Source: JBBDIO01 sp040880365 (GTDB taxonomy: Bacteria; Chloroflexota; Anaerolineae; Caldilineales; Caldilineaceae). Taken from it: a stretch of 32,346 nucleotides of DNA. The stretch is from positions 1 to 32,346 of the forward strand of contig JBBDIO010000140.1 of NCBI GenBank assembly GCA_040880365.1. The letters are read 5' to 3'. A program made the translations under genes and the position numbers. Positions 24,320 to 31,665 of the stretch are shown piece after piece (the first letter of the stretch is position 1; every line of letters begins with the position of its first letter). A model generated the notes under the pieces. That model was given only the letters and a program-made list of their open reading frames with translations, ran no database searches and was not told the origin of the DNA.

Positions 24320-24517
24320 CTAGACCTTCTTCTTCAACACGGGCAAACCGTTCTTGCTCTCGGATACTTCGTATCCGGCGGGCACAGCATCCAGCGCGCC
24401 GTCTTTGGCTTCTTTGGCGAAGAAGTAAATGGTCTGTTTGGTCCCATTCTTCAACGTCGTCTGCCGGGAATGCAAGATATAGGAATTGCCCTTGGAATTC
24501 GTGTAGCTGAAAGCCAT
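24320..24517 (-). CDS. conserved 65-residue protein of unknown function
   Basis: A small basic soluble protein beginning MAFSYTNSKGNSYILHSR and ending GLPVLKKKV. A perfect AGGAGG lies six bases before the ATG. Features are a predicted beta-rich start, IYFFAKEAKDGALDAVPAGY (30-49) and YEVSESKNGLPVLKK at the end. I recall near-identical small proteins (YFFAKxxxxGALDAxPxGYEV...GLPxLKK) in many Chloroflexota and some cyanobacteria, always uncharacterised. It stands alone, with a bidirectional terminator behind it and its own upstream region. No function is proposed. Confidence 0.85.
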   Translation of the reverse strand: MAFSYTNSKGNSYILHSRQTTLKNGTKQTIYFFAKEAKDGALDAVPAGYEVSESKNGLPVLKKKV

Positions 24518-24585
24518 GTTCTGCCTCCTTTGTTGTTCTCACAACTAAATCTCATACAACCTGAATCGAAATACACCGGGGCGGC

Positions 24586-24602
24586 TGACCGTCAGTCGGT
24601 CA
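24586..24602. promoter_or_regulatory. palindromic operator-like dyad
   Basis: TGACCG and CGGTCA are perfect 6-bp arms around TCAGT, about 70 bases upstream of the 65-residue protein gene. The size fits a dimeric regulator site. No regulator gene is nearby. Confidence 0.3.
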
Positions 24603-24858
24603 ATTTGTATGATGCCAGAGCCGAAACCGGTTTCTCTGTGAGCATACCCTGGGGGATTGGGTACAAATGGGTTGCAAAGGTTACTTCCCCAGAGAGCTTC
24701 AGATTTGGTCGCGTATTGTACCACTAAAGTGCAACATTGTGGCAAAGCGGTCTACTCGTGTATGGAAAAGTCGCCCCAGTGTGGTCCATTGCTGCCAGTA
24801 TCTGCCAATTTTGGGCAAGATTCGGCATGGAATACCCCATTTGTGCGCAAAATGGATA

Positions 24859-24882
24859 CAGGGCAAGGCGCAGGGCAAGGTA
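24859..24882. repeat. imperfect 12-bp tandem repeat
   Basis: CAGGGCAAGGCG is followed directly by CAGGGCAAGGTA (10 of 12 identical), in non-coding DNA upstream of the membrane protein gene. Confidence 0.6.
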
Positions 24883-24901
24883 TAAGTAAGGTTGCTCGTG
24901 C

Positions 24902-24930
24902 TTGCAGGATACGGTAGAGTGTACATATAG
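24902..24930 (+). promoter_or_regulatory. candidate sigma-70-like promoter for the membrane protein gene
   Basis: TTGCAG (24902-24907) and ATATAG (24925-24930) are spaced by 17 bases, 36 bases before the ATG at 24967. AAAGGA serves as RBS. Confidence 0.4.
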
Positions 24931-24966
24931 AAACTACGCAAGTAGTATGAGAAAGGAACAATTTAT

Positions 24967-26223
24967 ATGGGTTTAGGTAGTTTGCAGCTGGGCAGGGCCT
25001 TTGGGGTATTGCTGAAAACGACGCCGTTGCTCCTGGTGCGGCTGGGCGTGTATCTGGCATTCTGGGTAGTGCTGCTGATCTATTTGGGAATCGTCTTTGG
25101 CGTGGGCTTTTTGTTGAGCCAGCTTTGGGCGCCGTTGGGTGTCATCCTGGGATTGATCGCTTTCGGAAGTACGTTCTTTCTCTATCGGTTGGCCTACCGC
25201 TATGTGTTCTATCTGCTCAAAGCCGCGCATCTTGCCATCGTTGCCGAAATTCTGCACAACGGAACATTGCCGGCCGGTGTCAGTCAACTGGCCTGGGGTC
25301 GTCAACAGGTGACCGAACGCTTCGGACAAGTCAGTGTCATGTTTGTGGTGGATGAAATGGTCGATGCGATTGTGCGCACGGTGACGAACGCGGTGGTTTC
25401 GATTGCCAACATGCTGCCGGGCGATACAATGCGCAGTCTGGCGCGCGTGGCGCAACGGATTATTCAATTTGCCACGAGCTATGTGGATGAGGCGATCATG
25501 GCGCGTGCGTTTTGGCGGCGCGATGAGAATATCTGGCAATCTGCCGAACAGGGGATCGTGCTCTATGGCATGGTATGGAAGCCACTACTCATAAACGCAG
25601 TCGCGCTCATGGTTTTGAGCTATGTGCCGTTTCTGTTTGCCGTGTTGATTCTGGCCGCGCCGATTGGTTTTCTGGTGGCAACCATTAGCCAGACGCTGGC
25701 AGCCTGGAGCATCATTTTGGTGTTTATCCTCTCCTATTTCGTCAAGGTTGCCGTGGGTGATTCGTTTGCCATGATTGCCATGGTGGCGGCCTTTCAAAAA
25801 GAAACTGCCGGCTTGCAGCCCGATCCTGCGATGGAAGCGCGGATTACAGGCATGAGCGACAAGTTTGGCGAATTGAAGAATCGGGCCATGCAAGCCATGC
25901 CTTTTGGACAATCGGGTGGACAACCAGACGGACGACCAGACGGACGACCAGACGGACAACCGGGTGGGCAAGCTCCTGGGCAGGGGAACCGCGCGTCTCG
26001 TGCATTTAACCGCATGGGGCCGTCCGCAAGTGGGACTTCCCGTGCGCCCAATGCGGGGGATGCGCCGCCAGAGATATCGCCATCAGAGCCACCGCCACCT
26101 GCCGCGCGCCCGCGTCCCAACCGGTCGTTTGAATCTCCGCCCGAGGCTTCGCCCACCAGCGATTCGTCCGCGAGCGATACACCTCCAAATGAATTTCCGC
26201 CCCGCCGTTCATCTACAGAGTAG
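24967..26223 (+). CDS. multi-pass membrane protein with repeat-rich disordered C-terminal tail
   Basis: A 418-residue protein I do not recognise. Residues 1-80 hold two to three strongly hydrophobic segments. The middle (about 85-195) is amphipathic, with FVVDEMVDAIVRTVTNAVVS and an AFWRRDENIW stretch. Residues about 200-270 hold two to three further membrane segments (PFLFAVLILAAPIGFLVATI and after). From about 310 the protein becomes Gly/Pro/Ser/Arg-rich, includes a GQPD/GRPD tetrapeptide repeat (314-337), and stays low-complexity to the end, so the tail is likely disordered and cytoplasmic. AAAGGA lies nine bases before the ATG. It is monocistronic, with its own promoter candidate and a terminator hairpin behind it. 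No function can be inferred. Confidence 0.85.
   Translation: MGLGSLQLGRAFGVLLKTTPLLLVRLGVYLAFWVVLLIYLGIVFGVGFLLSQLWAPLGVILGLIAFGSTFFLYRLAYRYVFYLLKAAHLAIVAEILHNGTLPAGVSQLAWGRQQVTERFGQVSVMFVVDEMVDAIVRTVTNAVVSIANMLPGDTMRSLARVAQRIIQFATSYVDEAIMARAFWRRDENIWQSAEQGIVLYGMVWKPLLINAVALMVLSYVPFLFAVLILAAPIGFLVATISQTLAAWSIILVFILSYFVKVAVGDSFAMIAMVAAFQKETAGLQPDPAMEARITGMSDKFGELKNRAMQAMPFGQSGGQPDGRPDGRPDGQPGGQAPGQGNRASRAFNRMGPSASGTSRAPNAGDAPPEISPSEPPPPAARPRPNRSFESPPEASPTSDSSASDTPPNEFPPRRSSTE
25906..25977 (+). repeat. six 12-bp tandem units coding for GQxx/GRPD
   Basis: Six in-frame 12-base units, two of them identical (GGACGACCAGAC at 25930-25941 and 25942-25953), encode GQSG-GQPD-GRPD-GRPD-GQPG-GQAP. This is a young tandem expansion in the disordered tail. 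Confidence 0.85.
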
Positions 26224-26248
26224 CAGTGTTTTGACCACAATGGCGTGG

Positions 26249-26291
26249 GAAAAATAAAGGTGTGAGAAAAATAAATTTGTGAGGAAAAATT
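26249..26291. repeat. A-rich near-tandem repeat (17-18 bp period)
   Basis: GAAAAATAAA occurs at 26249-26258 and 26266-26275, and a partial copy GAAAAATT at 26284-26291, each preceded by GTG-rich bases. It is placed between the membrane protein stop and the 26300-26342 hairpin. Confidence 0.5.
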
Positions 26292-26299
26292 GCATAGCA

Positions 26300-26342
26300 A
26301 AACGAATCGCCGAGTGTCGCGCCGACACTCGGCGATTCGTTT
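26300..26342. terminator. bidirectional terminator, perfect 20-bp hairpin
   Basis: AAACGAATCGCCGAGTGTCG (26300-26319) and its exact reverse complement (26323-26342) enclose a 3-base loop, with T runs at the stem end on both strands. It separates the convergent membrane protein gene and alpha-L-fucosidase gene. Confidence 0.85.
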
Positions 26343-26370
26343 GTGGGGTGGGCTGAAATCCGTTGCGCTA

Positions 26371-27657
26371 TCAGGATTTGAGGAATAGCTCGATGACAGG
26401 TACTAGCACATCGGGGCGCTGCACGGGCAATTCCAGTGTGAGCGTATTGGGCGTGAGTCTGCCCAGGGTGGTGTTCTGGGCGGCCTGGTGGGGCTGAATG
26501 ACGCGCATTGTGACTTCCGATGCGTCGTTGAGCAATTGCGCATAGGCGACGCGGTCGCCCAGACCCGGCAGATGAACATGGCGGAAGGGCCAGTTGAACA
26601 GGTGAAGATAGAGGCGGTCGCCGCGCTGAGTATAGCGACAGTCGGGTGGGGGCGTGAACTGGCTGGCACCACAGCCATAGATGGCGCGGTCGTGCCGGCG
26701 CATCCACGCGCCGATGGCCTGCAAACGTTCCAGCGCGCGCGGTTCAAATTCGCCGCGGGCATTGGGACCCACATTCAGCAGCATGTTGCCGTCTTTGGCG
26801 ACCGCATCCACCAGCATCTGCACCAGCATCTGCGCGGGCTTCCAATCCAGATTGTCGCGGTGATAGCCCCAGCTGCCGTTGAGCGTCTGGCACGCTTCCC
26901 AGCGCACAGGCACGCCGTCAACTTCAAGCGGGCCTGCCGGTTGATATTGTTCGGGTGTTTTGAAGTCGCCGCCCATGCCCAGCCGGTCATTGAGCAACAC
27001 ATTGGGCTGCAATTCGCGCACCATTTCGATGAGGGCCGCCGAATCCCATTCCGCAGCACCTTTGCCTTTGGCCCATCCCCAGTCGCGGTCGGCATAGGAA
27101 AAATCGAACCACATGATATCCAGTTGTCCAAAGCGGGTGAGCAATTCGCGGGTCTGCGCGTGGAGATAGGCGCGGTATTTCCCCAGATCGCGATGGGCGT
27201 TGGTGGCGCGTGCGTCGGCGTCTTCGCGCAGAGGGTGCAAGCCATCCAGCGGAAAATCGGGGTGGTGCCAGTCGATGACCGAATGATAGAAGCCGACCTT
27301 TAGCCCTTCGGCCCGAAACGCCTGGACCATAGGCGCCAGCAAATCGCGCTGGGCGGGTGTATTCGTGGCTTTGTAGTCGGTATGGTCGGAATCCCACAGA
27401 CAGAAGCCATCGTGGTGTTTGGAGGTGACGACGAAATACTTCATGCCCGCGGCCTTGGCGGCCTGTGCCCACGCCGAGGGATTATAGAGATCCGGGTCAA
27501 AATAGTCGAAATATTTCTGATAGTCGCGGTCGTGGATGCTCTCGCGGCTCTTCACCCATTCGTGGCGGGCCGCCGCGGCATAGATGCCCCAATGGATAAA
27601 CAGGCCAAAGCGGTCGTGGGTAAACCATTGGTGGGCTGCTGGTGTGTGCGCAGACAT
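26371..27657 (-). CDS. GH29 alpha-L-fucosidase
   Basis: A 428-residue glycoside hydrolase releasing alpha-linked L-fucose with retention. FGLFIHWGIYA (17-27) and SKHHDGFCLWDS (79-90) line the sugar pocket. LDIMWFDFSYAD (179-190) carries the nucleophile Asp185, and an NVGPNARGEFEP segment lies in the second half. The catalytic barrel is followed by a short beta-type C-terminal domain. No signal peptide or lipobox is visible, so it probably acts in the cytoplasm on imported oligosaccharides. It is the last gene of the minus-strand group and is followed by a strong terminator. Pectin and xyloglucan both carry alpha-L-fucose, which fits the uronate theme of the window. Confidence 0.93.
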   Translation of the reverse strand: MSAHTPAAHQWFTHDRFGLFIHWGIYAAAARHEWVKSRESIHDRDYQKYFDYFDPDLYNPSAWAQAAKAAGMKYFVVTSKHHDGFCLWDSDHTDYKATNTPAQRDLLAPMVQAFRAEGLKVGFYHSVIDWHHPDFPLDGLHPLREDADARATNAHRDLGKYRAYLHAQTRELLTRFGQLDIMWFDFSYADRDWGWAKGKGAAEWDSAALIEMVRELQPNVLLNDRLGMGGDFKTPEQYQPAGPLEVDGVPVRWEACQTLNGSWGYHRDNLDWKPAQMLVQMLVDAVAKDGNMLLNVGPNARGEFEPRALERLQAIGAWMRRHDRAIYGCGASQFTPPPDCRYTQRGDRLYLHLFNWPFRHVHLPGLGDRVAYAQLLNDASEVTMRVIQPHQAAQNTTLGRLTPNTLTLELPVQRPDVLVPVIELFLKS

Positions 27658-27696
27658 GGACGGGATACGCTCCTATTCGATTGATTGGGCTTCAAA

Positions 27697-28623
27697 TCAT
27701 TCGCCCAGCACAGCCAGCGCGCGCTGCTTGAGATCTGCGGGCAGGGCGGGATCCTGGGCTATGGCCTGGGTCAGCTGGGGGAGGGAAATGGTGGTCTGTT
27801 CTCCTTGCCAACAGCGATGTGCCAGGGGCAGAATGCTGTCGCGTATCTGCAACACTTCGGCGCGCGTCAGCGCCTGACGCAGCGCGAAAATGGGGCCGGT
27901 CAGTTCGTCGGACAGGATGGTTGTGCTGAAGCGTTTGCCATTGGCAAGAAAACCTGCCGCGGGTTCGGTTGCGGGATCATAGGGTTGGTGGGGGGCGGCA
28001 AGGTCGATGTGAACCAGGTGTGGCTGGTTTGCGGCGGTCAGAAAGAGTATGCCCGCAGTTTGGCGCAGTTGCCGCGTCAGTTCATTGCCCGAAGCCAGCG
28101 CACCGGGATTGAAGACGGTGACACCGTGATTCTGGGCGTGACTCTGGTTGTTACTCTGATAGACCAGCGGAATATGCCAATGGCCGAAAATGACCAGTTT
28201 GCAGCCATAGCGCGCGCCTTGCTGGGCAATGCGCGCCAGTTTGGGTTCCATAGCATCGTCCTGGCGCGAGGCCAATTCTTCGTCCCAGTTGGGAAAATGG
28301 CTGTGCCAGAGCAGAATTCGCAAGCCTTGAATCGTCACAATCTGCGTATAGGGCAGAATGGCCGACGCATTTTCGCTTTCGTCGTTGCCGTGCACGGCGA
28401 TGACCGGCGCGACGGCGGAAAGCTGATCCAGCACCCACAGTTCGCCCACATCGCCGGCGTGAAGGATGAGATCGACACCCTCAAATGCGGTCGCGAGTGT
28501 GGCGGGCAAGCGGGGCAGGCGTTGGGGGGCGTGGGTGTCGGACACGATGCCGACGCGGGCGACGATGCTGGCCGGATCGATATCGGGCGGCAGCAGTTGA
28601 TCAACCGGGACGCGTGTGGACAT
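27697..28623 (-). CDS. YfcE-like calcineurin-type metallophosphoesterase
   Basis: A 308-residue cytoplasmic phosphoesterase with all dimetal motifs: GIVSDTHAP (Asp29, His31), HAGDVG (Asp58), VHGNDES (Asn80), WHSHFP (His107/109) and FGHWHIP. Family members such as YfcE and MJ0936 are near 165-185 residues. Here the core is longer and followed by about 110 extra residues with no recognised motif, partly charged and helical. A Gln/Asn/His-rich loop (YQSNNQSHAQNHG) follows GHWH. GAAGG overlaps the stop of the DUF1028 gene, and the start lies three bases after it, so the genes are coupled. The substrate could be a phosphodiester or a sugar phosphate. Confidence 0.9.
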   Translation of the reverse strand: MSTRVPVDQLLPPDIDPASIVARVGIVSDTHAPQRLPRLPATLATAFEGVDLILHAGDVGELWVLDQLSAVAPVIAVHGNDESENASAILPYTQIVTIQGLRILLWHSHFPNWDEELASRQDDAMEPKLARIAQQGARYGCKLVIFGHWHIPLVYQSNNQSHAQNHGVTVFNPGALASGNELTRQLRQTAGILFLTAANQPHLVHIDLAAPHQPYDPATEPAAGFLANGKRFSTTILSDELTGPIFALRQALTRAEVLQIRDSILPLAHRCWQGEQTTISLPQLTQAIAQDPALPADLKQRALAVLGE

Positions 28624-28626
28624 GGC

Positions 28627-29370
28627 TCAACCTTCCTGGGTCGGATTGGGAGCATCTGCATCTGGCGGCAGGGACGTAGCCGGACTTGCAGGATCGCCCG
28701 CAGGCTGGTTCAGCGTACTGTCCGCAGTCTGGCTATAGACAGACATATATTGCAGCAACGGCAGATATTCCGTGGTGGCTTTGGTATAGATGCGATGCAG
28801 TTCGTCGACCGGGTCAGGATGATCGTCGATGCGCAGATCGATGGGCAGGCCCTGGGCCGGCACAATATAGAGCGCGGCCGACTGGCGTCCACGTTTATCA
28901 CCGCCCGCAGCCTGACCTGCGGCCAGCGCGGCAACCAGGCGCGCGGGAAAGTCGGCACTTTCCGCCTGGGCCAGATAGGCTTGTGCCATGCCGTGGATGG
29001 TGCGGTGATCGACCAGCATATTGCCCGCCACTGAAAAGCCCGGATAGGTCTTGTGGCCCGCCCAGCCCGCCGCCTCGGTCCCCGTATAGGCGGCGCTGTT
29101 GCCCTGGCGGTCTACAATGTGCAATTGGCGATGCGACTGGCCTGGGTCGTTTTCCAGCAATACCTGTAGCACCATTTCGGCGGGCACATCCAGCGCGAGG
29201 AGTTCCAGCGCGCGCGGGCCAAACGCGGGATTGACAAACGCCTGGGCGGCCAATGCACCGACGCCGGCGCGGGCAAAGGGACACAACGCGCCCACGGCCA
29301 TAAACTTGGTGGCGGCGGCAACCCCGGCTGCGCCGGTGGCTGGGTCCCAGGCGACGATGGAGAAGGTCAT
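28627..29370 (-). CDS. DUF1028-family protein (Ntn-hydrolase-like fold)
   Basis: A 247-residue protein starting MTFSIVAWDPATGAAGVAAA, the standard DUF1028 opening. AVGALCPFARAGVGALAAQA, then the conserved GTEAAGWAGHKTYPGFSVAG and NMLVDHRTIHGMAQAY follow in family order. I start it at 29370 because the ATG overlaps the stop of the upstream Gfo/Idh gene by four bases and the family begins exactly there. The last 30 or so residues are Pro/Ala/Asp-rich and look disordered. The family has an Ntn-hydrolase-type fold and no settled reaction; amide hydrolysis has been guessed. It is tightly coupled to both neighbours. Confidence 0.9.
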   Translation of the reverse strand: MTFSIVAWDPATGAAGVAAATKFMAVGALCPFARAGVGALAAQAFVNPAFGPRALELLALDVPAEMVLQVLLENDPGQSHRQLHIVDRQGNSAAYTGTEAAGWAGHKTYPGFSVAGNMLVDHRTIHGMAQAYLAQAESADFPARLVAALAAGQAAGGDKRGRQSAALYIVPAQGLPIDLRIDDHPDPVDELHRIYTKATTEYLPLLQYMSVYSQTADSTLNQPAGDPASPATSLPPDADAPNPTQEG

Positions 29371-30491
29371 GGGCGTGTACCTTGTCCGGCGTGGGTCTGG
29401 GGCAGGTGAGATTCTGGCGTGCCGGTCGGCGCGGGCATCCGCAGGGGCAGCCCCGCCTGGCGATAGATAGCATCGATGACGCGCATGTTTGCCAGGCCAT
29501 CGCGGGCGTCGGTAGGTGGGGGCGTGCCGGTTTCCAGCGCGTGGACCAGGGCGCGCATCTGCCAGGTATAGGTGGTGTCGCCGGTGAATTGTGCGCCGGG
29601 GTATTTTTCTGTACGCCAGGTTGTGCCGGTGCGCACGCGCAGACGATGGAAGCGGTGCGGCAGGATTGGGTTGAGCAGACGCAGTTCGCCCGTTGCGCCC
29701 TGGGCAAGCAATAGCACGCGGAAGGGGGTAGATGAGAGCATGGAGACGCTCATATGGGCTGCAATGGACGTTTCCCTTGTCGCCCCAGTCGTCGCTGTGT
29801 GGTGCGCGCCGCCCCTGGGAAACAGGAGGTCGGCCTCCATCCGGCGATCTATGCCGCGCACCTGTTCGCCCAAGCCTGTCCACAGACGACGGGCGCGGGC
29901 GTGGATCACCTGCGGTTCTGTGCCGGCCAGCGTGCGCAACATATGCACGGTGTAGCTGCCCATGTCCATTGTTGCCCCGCCTGCCAGGTCATAGCGATAG
30001 CGTATATCGCCCAGCCGCAACAGGGGCACGCAGAAATGCGCTTCCAGGCGCTGGAGTGGGCCAATTTCACCGGCGGCAAGGAGTTCCAGCACGCGCAGAA
30101 AGACCGGATGATAGCGGTAGTGAAAGGCTTCCATCACCAGACGGTTGGCGGTCTGGGCGGCTGCGACAATGGCTTGGGCTTCGGCGGCGTTGGCGGCGAG
30201 TGGCTTTTCGCACAGCACATGCTTGCCCGCGTGCAGGGCGGCCAGCGTCCACCGGCCATGCAGATGGTTGGGCAAGGGATTGTAGACCAGATCGACCTGG
30301 GGGTCGTGGATCAGGTCGGCATAGGTGTTGTGGACTATGGGAATGGCATAGCGGCGGGCGAACCAGCGCGCACGCACGGCATCGCGCGCGGCAATTGCCA
30401 CGACTTCTACCTGGGGGAGCTGCTGTGCCGGTGCAATCACCGCCGCGGGGGCGATGCGCGCTGTGCCCAGAATCCCAATGCGAATCGTCAT
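29367..30491 (-). CDS. Gfo/Idh/MocA-family NAD(P)-dependent oxidoreductase
   Basis: A 374-residue dehydrogenase. The N-terminal Rossmann domain starts IGILGTARIAPAAV (5-18), a normal variant of the GxGxxG/A loop. CEKPLAANAAEA carries the EKP lysine, and GGATMDMGSYTVHMLR the conserved Asp and His region of the C-terminal domain. Family members oxidise hydroxyls of sugars, inositols or related compounds, or work as dimeric aldose dehydrogenases. A Pro-rich tail ends the protein. Start at 30491 with a weak GGG RBS. It overlaps the DUF1028 gene by four bases. Substrate unknown. Confidence 0.92.
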   Translation of the reverse strand: MTIRIGILGTARIAPAAVIAPAQQLPQVEVVAIAARDAVRARWFARRYAIPIVHNTYADLIHDPQVDLVYNPLPNHLHGRWTLAALHAGKHVLCEKPLAANAAEAQAIVAAAQTANRLVMEAFHYRYHPVFLRVLELLAAGEIGPLQRLEAHFCVPLLRLGDIRYRYDLAGGATMDMGSYTVHMLRTLAGTEPQVIHARARRLWTGLGEQVRGIDRRMEADLLFPRGGAHHTATTGATRETSIAAHMSVSMLSSTPFRVLLLAQGATGELRLLNPILPHRFHRLRVRTGTTWRTEKYPGAQFTGDTTYTWQMRALVHALETGTPPPTDARDGLANMRVIDAIYRQAGLPLRMPAPTGTPESHLPQTHAGQGTRP

Positions 30492-30542
30492 GGTTTATCC
30501 CGTTTCACACATGTCAGGATCGGCGCCTGGCGTGGCGGCGAA

Positions 30543-31637
30543 TCAGGCCGCGAGGATGCCGGGCGCAGCATCGGGTATCAGGGGCGCCGGACGGCTGCAT
30601 GTGGATGCGAGCTGAATATGGCGGTCGTCATCGGATGCGCGATGAATCGCTTCCATAATTTCGAGTACGTGAAAGGCTAGTTCGCCCGAGGCGCGGTGCA
30701 CGCGCCCATCGACCAGGGCGTGCGCCATATCTGCCAGACCCAGACCGCGGCTGTTGGTAGTATAGGGAAAGCGCAGGGGCACATCGATCCATTCGGCCTC
30801 GCGATGGCGACGAATCCGCACCGGCCCCCCAAACGTGTTGGGATCGGGCACGCTCATGGTGCCTTCGGTGCCGTAGATTTCAATCCGCGGCAGGTCCGAT
30901 GTCCACACGTCGAAGGTTGTAATAATCGTGGCGACCGGGCCTGCGGCAAAGTCTAGCAAGCCTACGACATGCGTGGGCACTTCGACATCAATGACCGCGC
31001 CCGCAAGGGGTTCGCTGCTGATGGTGCGCTGGGCAAAGGTTGTGCGTGTGGCGCCGGTGACGCGGCGCACAGGCCCCAGCAGGTGCACCAGGGCGGTGAG
31101 ATAGTAGGGACCCATATCGAACATAGGCCCGCCTCCCGGTTTGTAATAAAATTCCGGGCTGGGGTGCCAGTGTTCGTGGCCGTGGGACATCATGAAGGCA
31201 GTGGCGGCGACCGGTTCGCCAATCGCGCCCGCGTCGATGAGTTGACGACAGGTTTGCAGACCGCCGCCCAGAAACGTGTCGGGCGCACAGCCCACGCGCA
31301 GGCCCGCGCGCGTCGCTTGCTCCAAGAGGGGAGTCGCTTCGGCGGTGGAGAGGGCGAGCGGTTTTTCGCTGTAGACCGATTTCCCATTGCCTACCGCGGC
31401 CAGCCCGACCTGGGCATGGGCGCCGGGTATGGTCAGGTTGAGCACAATTTCGATTTCGGGATCGCGCAACAACTCTTCGACTGCCAGCGCGCGCAGGCCA
31501 TGTTCATCGGCTTTGGCCTGCGCCTTGGCAGGATCGAGATCGGCGCAGGCGACGATATTGAGGATGGGAAAGGTCTTGGGCGACTGCAAATAGATGCCGC
31601 TGATGGCACCACAACCGATGATCCCCACGTTTACCAT
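30543..31637 (-). CDS. Gfo/Idh/MocA-family NAD(P)-dependent oxidoreductase
   Basis: A 364-residue dehydrogenase with VGIIGCGAISGIYLQ (4-18) as the NAD loop, YSEKPLALSTAEA as the EKP motif and GGGPMFDMGPYYLTALVHLL as the conserved Asp/Tyr region. These fit the classic Gfo/Idh/MocA pattern well, unlike the plus-strand member at 15098. CAGGAAAC serves as RBS. It is 51 bases upstream of the next Gfo/Idh gene in the same direction. Having two paralogous but dissimilar oxidoreductases beside a fucosidase suggests a route for an unusual sugar, but nothing shows which. Confidence 0.92.
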   Translation of the reverse strand: MVNVGIIGCGAISGIYLQSPKTFPILNIVACADLDPAKAQAKADEHGLRALAVEELLRDPEIEIVLNLTIPGAHAQVGLAAVGNGKSVYSEKPLALSTAEATPLLEQATRAGLRVGCAPDTFLGGGLQTCRQLIDAGAIGEPVAATAFMMSHGHEHWHPSPEFYYKPGGGPMFDMGPYYLTALVHLLGPVRRVTGATRTTFAQRTISSEPLAGAVIDVEVPTHVVGLLDFAAGPVATIITTFDVWTSDLPRIEIYGTEGTMSVPDPNTFGGPVRIRRHREAEWIDVPLRFPYTTNSRGLGLADMAHALVDGRVHRASGELAFHVLEIMEAIHRASDDDRHIQLASTCSRPAPLIPDAAPGILAA

Positions 31638-31665
31638 GTCTGTTTCCTGTATTTTTGTGCGTTGC

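Larger units (their letters stand above)
24518..24966. other. 449-bp divergent intergenic region
   Basis: It lies between the small minus-strand gene and the plus-strand membrane protein. It contains a dyad TGACCG-TCAGT-CGGTCA (24586-24602) that could be an operator for the small gene, a 12-bp period repeat at 24859-24882, and a promoter candidate at 24902-24930. The open frame 24657-24917 has no RBS and no recognisable content, so I see no gene. Confidence 0.6.

Noticed and set aside
24657..24917. 86-codon plus-strand frame upstream of the membrane protein gene
   Set aside because: No RBS, Cys/Gln-rich low-information product, and it overlaps the promoter-proximal repeat region.
27685..29034. 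449-codon open frame on the plus strand
   Set aside because: Antisense to the metallophosphoesterase and DUF1028 genes, both with clear motifs; no RBS and no recognisable domain in the product.
29732..30680. two overlapping plus-strand frames of 308 codons each
   Set aside because: Both are shadows of the Gfo/Idh gene on the other strand and cannot both be real; composition is typical of antisense translation.
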